64,000 nt of DNA, taken from Psophocarpus tetragonolobus (taxonomy: Eukaryota > Streptophyta > Magnoliopsida > Fabales > Fabaceae). The stretch spans positions 56,581,730 to 56,645,729 of the forward strand of contig CM075692.1 in NCBI GenBank assembly GCA_037954015.1. The letters are read 5' to 3'. The notes below the pieces were generated by a model that saw only the letters and a list, made by a program, of their open reading frames with translations, was not told where the DNA came from and did no database searches. This document shows, piece after piece, positions 61,886-64,000 of the stretch (the first letter of the stretch is position 1; each line of letters begins with the position of its first letter). The position numbers and the translations under genes were made by a program.

Positions 61886-62257
61886 TCTTAGTTAATAGTT
61901 TTTTGCTATGTATATGAAGTGTTTAAAATTTCATTATGAGCTTTATTAATTAAGAATCTTGCAAAGACTATTTTTAGAGCCTAAAGTATTTACTTATTTA
62001 TCTACATTTTGTTATATCATAGTTTTGGAAAATAAGTTGTGTGCTGCAAATTGTTTTCCCTAAGTGCTAAGTCTAGTATTTTTTAATAAACATTTTATAT
62101 TATTTTGTAATTAAAGAATATAAAATTTTGGGGTAGAAGGGTGTCACACGGGTGGTATGTTTTATGTTCATTCTTAATAATATTTTTACTACTTAAGCAT
62201 TAGTTATTTATATATAATACATTTATTTTTACTTTAAAGTTGAATTAGATTGGTAAA

Positions 62258-62347
62258 GCTCCTCTCTTGGTGGAGGTGTTCAAGAAAACACACACAATGA
62301 AGGATAACTCTTGGGTGGATAAAAATCAGAGAAAGTTACCTAAGTTA
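62258..62347 (+). pseudogene. CACTA/En-Spm transposase exon remnant (Transposase_24-like)
   Basis: The plus-strand frame reads APLLVEVFKKTHTMKDNSWV then DKNQRKLPK before a stop. The spacing EVFKKTHT-x4-SWVD is the hallmark of the plant transposase family Pfam names Transposase_24, found in En/Spm-like elements and derived plant sequences. Only this ~30-codon piece is recognisable. No terminal CACTA repeat or other transposase domain is seen nearby. Confidence 0.6.
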
Positions 62348-62633
62348 ACATAGTATATAATTTTGAAAAATGTTTGAATAACTAATTGACTCTTAGGTTG
62401 ATTGTTTTAATTTTTTTCCATGTAATTAGGGAAGCTTTGTGGAAAATTTAAATGAGAAACCAATTTTTTACCTTACTTTTTTCAGGTTTAATAACTATAA
62501 AAAAAAGAAAGAATGTATATTTGTTGACAAAACTCATTTTTCAGTATTTATTCTCACTTTAGATAGGTACTTGAGAAATGGGAAAAAAGAGGCAAAAATT
62601 GGCTTTTCTTTGTAGAAGTTGAAGATTCAGTAA

Positions 62634-62845
62634 AGCATGATCGTGCTCCAAAAAATGGTTGTGCTAAGTCAACAATGTTCAAAATTCAGTTAAAAAAAGC
62701 ATAGCCATGCTTAGATTAAGCATAGTTGTACTGTGATTTTCATGTTGATGCTCTCTTGTTTAGCATGACCATGCTATTACAAAGCATGACCACATCCTTG
62801 CTCGTAGTCAAGCACAACTGTGCTTACCAAAAGCACGATCATGTT
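62634..62845. repeat. Array of 14-bp imperfect palindromes, mostly 21 bp apart
   Basis: Copies close to agcatgaccatgct occur at 62634 (agcatgatcgtgct), 62652 (aaaatggttgtgct), 62698 (agcatagccatgct), 62719 (agcatagttgtact), 62739 (ttcatgttgatgct), 62762 (agcatgaccatgct), 62783 (with a 6-bp insertion), 62811 (agcacaactgtgct) and 62832 (agcacgatcatgtt). Start-to-start steps include 21, 20, 23, 21, 28 and 21, close to two helical turns. The other half-repeats are decayed. Confidence 0.85.
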
Positions 62846-62926
62846 GTTTGAATTTTGAGAAGTACGCTAAGATATCACAGTGACACTCACTTTAGAATTC
62901 ATGCTAAACATGAACTTATGTCATTG

Positions 62927-63144
62927 CTATAATTAAATACTAAGAGAAAAGAAATTAAATGAGTTCAATTTTCGCTCTAACAAAGATCGAATAGACTTGT
63001 GATATGAAAGTGAGAAATAATGACTGAACATTGGACTATAATTAAATACTAAGAGAAAAGAAATTAAATGAGTTCAATTTTCGCTCTAACAAAGATCGAA
63101 TAGACTTGTGATCTGAAAGTGAGAAATAATGACTGAACATTGGA
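62927..63144 (+). repeat. 109-bp recent tandem duplication
   Basis: ctataattaaatactaagag starts at 62927 and 63036. The two copies agree throughout apart from about one base (gatatgaaag versus gatctgaaag). The near identity points to a recent event. The minus-strand frame at 63042-63242 overlaps it and has no motif. Confidence 0.95.
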
Positions 63145-64000
63145 CTGAACCAATTCACAATACTTTGTATCATTTGTAATTCTCTTTTGTTTATTATGAT
63201 GTACAATGTAATTTCTAAGAGATTTGACTCTACTTTATCCATGTCCCTTTGTCTATGGTTGTGATATAAATTACTTTATAACCTCTATACTTTGCAATGA
63301 AATTCAATATTATTCAATAATTAAATTATTCCACTATTTTTATTTGTTAAACAAAATTAGCTACACTAATTTCTTAGTCGTTTTAATATTCATGAATACT
63401 AATATTTGAATTATAGAATAATTGGATTTCTTCTTTTGCAAATGAATAAATGTGTTGGGTGAACCAACAATTGATTAATAAACTTAATAAACCATTGTAA
63501 CCAATAAACTAACTCTAATTTGAATTCTTGTATGATTAATTAGGAAATAATTTAGGGTTAGATTGTCTATATATGAATGAACAAATTCACAACAAATTCA
63601 ATAGGTATCGATAATCAACAAATAAGAAGAATTGAATTTCTTAGTAAATATGGGTAAAACTATTGTAATTGAATTCATAATCATAGGCTTTAATCTATGG
63701 AATATCAATCTCATTACTCACTATCTATTCACATTTTATTCTTTGTTTGAACGATCGAACAAACACATCTTGAAATCATGGTCTATACTAATTTTTATTT
63801 TTACTGTCTAAATTAAATTGATTGAGAACCACTTCTAGTCCTTTGGGAATGATATCTAGACTTAGGTCCATTGTTAACATTGTGTAGGGTACACTTGCCC
63901 TAAAATGATCATATTTTACACATCATTAAAGATGTAAGCCTCTACCAGCGAAACCCAATGGCTTGTCTCTTCCTCAAAAGTGAAATTATGGATTGATACC
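63145..64000. mobile_element. Possible LTR retrotransposon leader or LTR debris
   Basis: The end of the window carries gagaaccacttctagtcctt, gaatgatatctagacttagg and gtgtagggtacacttgccct. This order is familiar from the LTR end of plant Ty3/gypsy elements, where a sentence ending in tacacttgcc is common. The element would continue beyond the window. 63145-63780 holds AT-rich sequence without recognised features. Confidence 0.4.

Noticed and set aside
1..64000. tRNA, rRNA or endogenous viral sequence
   Set aside because: I saw no tRNA cloverleaf with A/B boxes, no rRNA core words and no pararetroviral domain. The only retroelement proteins are LINE RT and gypsy gag.

Overview
The window is AT-rich plant nuclear DNA with no intact protein-coding gene that I can support. 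It points to a eudicot, most likely a legume. The reasons are spliced SERINC-type exons with GT/AG introns, plant L1-type LINE remnants, a Ty3/gypsy gag remnant, a hAT-type miniature element with an 8-bp target duplication, and LTR-like debris of a kind I associate with legume genomes. The legume call is inference.

Layout. A block of sequence has been duplicated several times and later broken up. I name the modules P, S, R, LINE, C (a CCGGTT-motif repeat), SER (SERINC pseudogene) and Q. Bases 1-275 are the end of a P copy. Bases 276-13165 are a tandem array of about 23 monomers of a ~540-bp satellite (S). Then follow P (13166-14844), a single diverged S monomer (14845-15420), R (15420-16412), a minus-strand LINE reverse transcriptase pseudogene (16412-17752), C (17755-18430), the last five SERINC exons (18603-20812), C again (21395-22195), Q (22196-24296) and a rearranged P (24297-25690). 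A second S array of about 15 monomers (25930-33780) is followed by an aberrant end monomer, R, a 361-bp tandem duplication, a longer SERINC pseudogene (36556-41396), C, Q, P, a single S monomer (46620-47205), R and a second LINE copy (48206-50042). That LINE copy carries a 547-bp hAT-type element. Next come C, an insertion of about 3.4 kb holding a LINE 3' end and an LTR end (51118-54550), then Q and P. P is cut at about 56692, where a gypsy gag remnant begins. From 57260 to the end no further block copies are seen. That part holds LTR-like debris, a CACTA-type transposase exon remnant, a 21-bp-spaced array of small palindromes and a recent 109-bp tandem duplication.

Main point. The satellite lies in a defined slot (between P and R) of a low-copy duplicated block. 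In two block copies that slot holds one monomer, and in two places it has grown into arrays of about 12.9 and 7.8 kb. This window may therefore show a satellite family beside its single-copy form, with markers that order the events: duplication, independent SERINC decay, hAT insertion, and local dimer amplification. Boundaries come from reading by eye and should be taken as within about 20-50 bp unless a motif is named.
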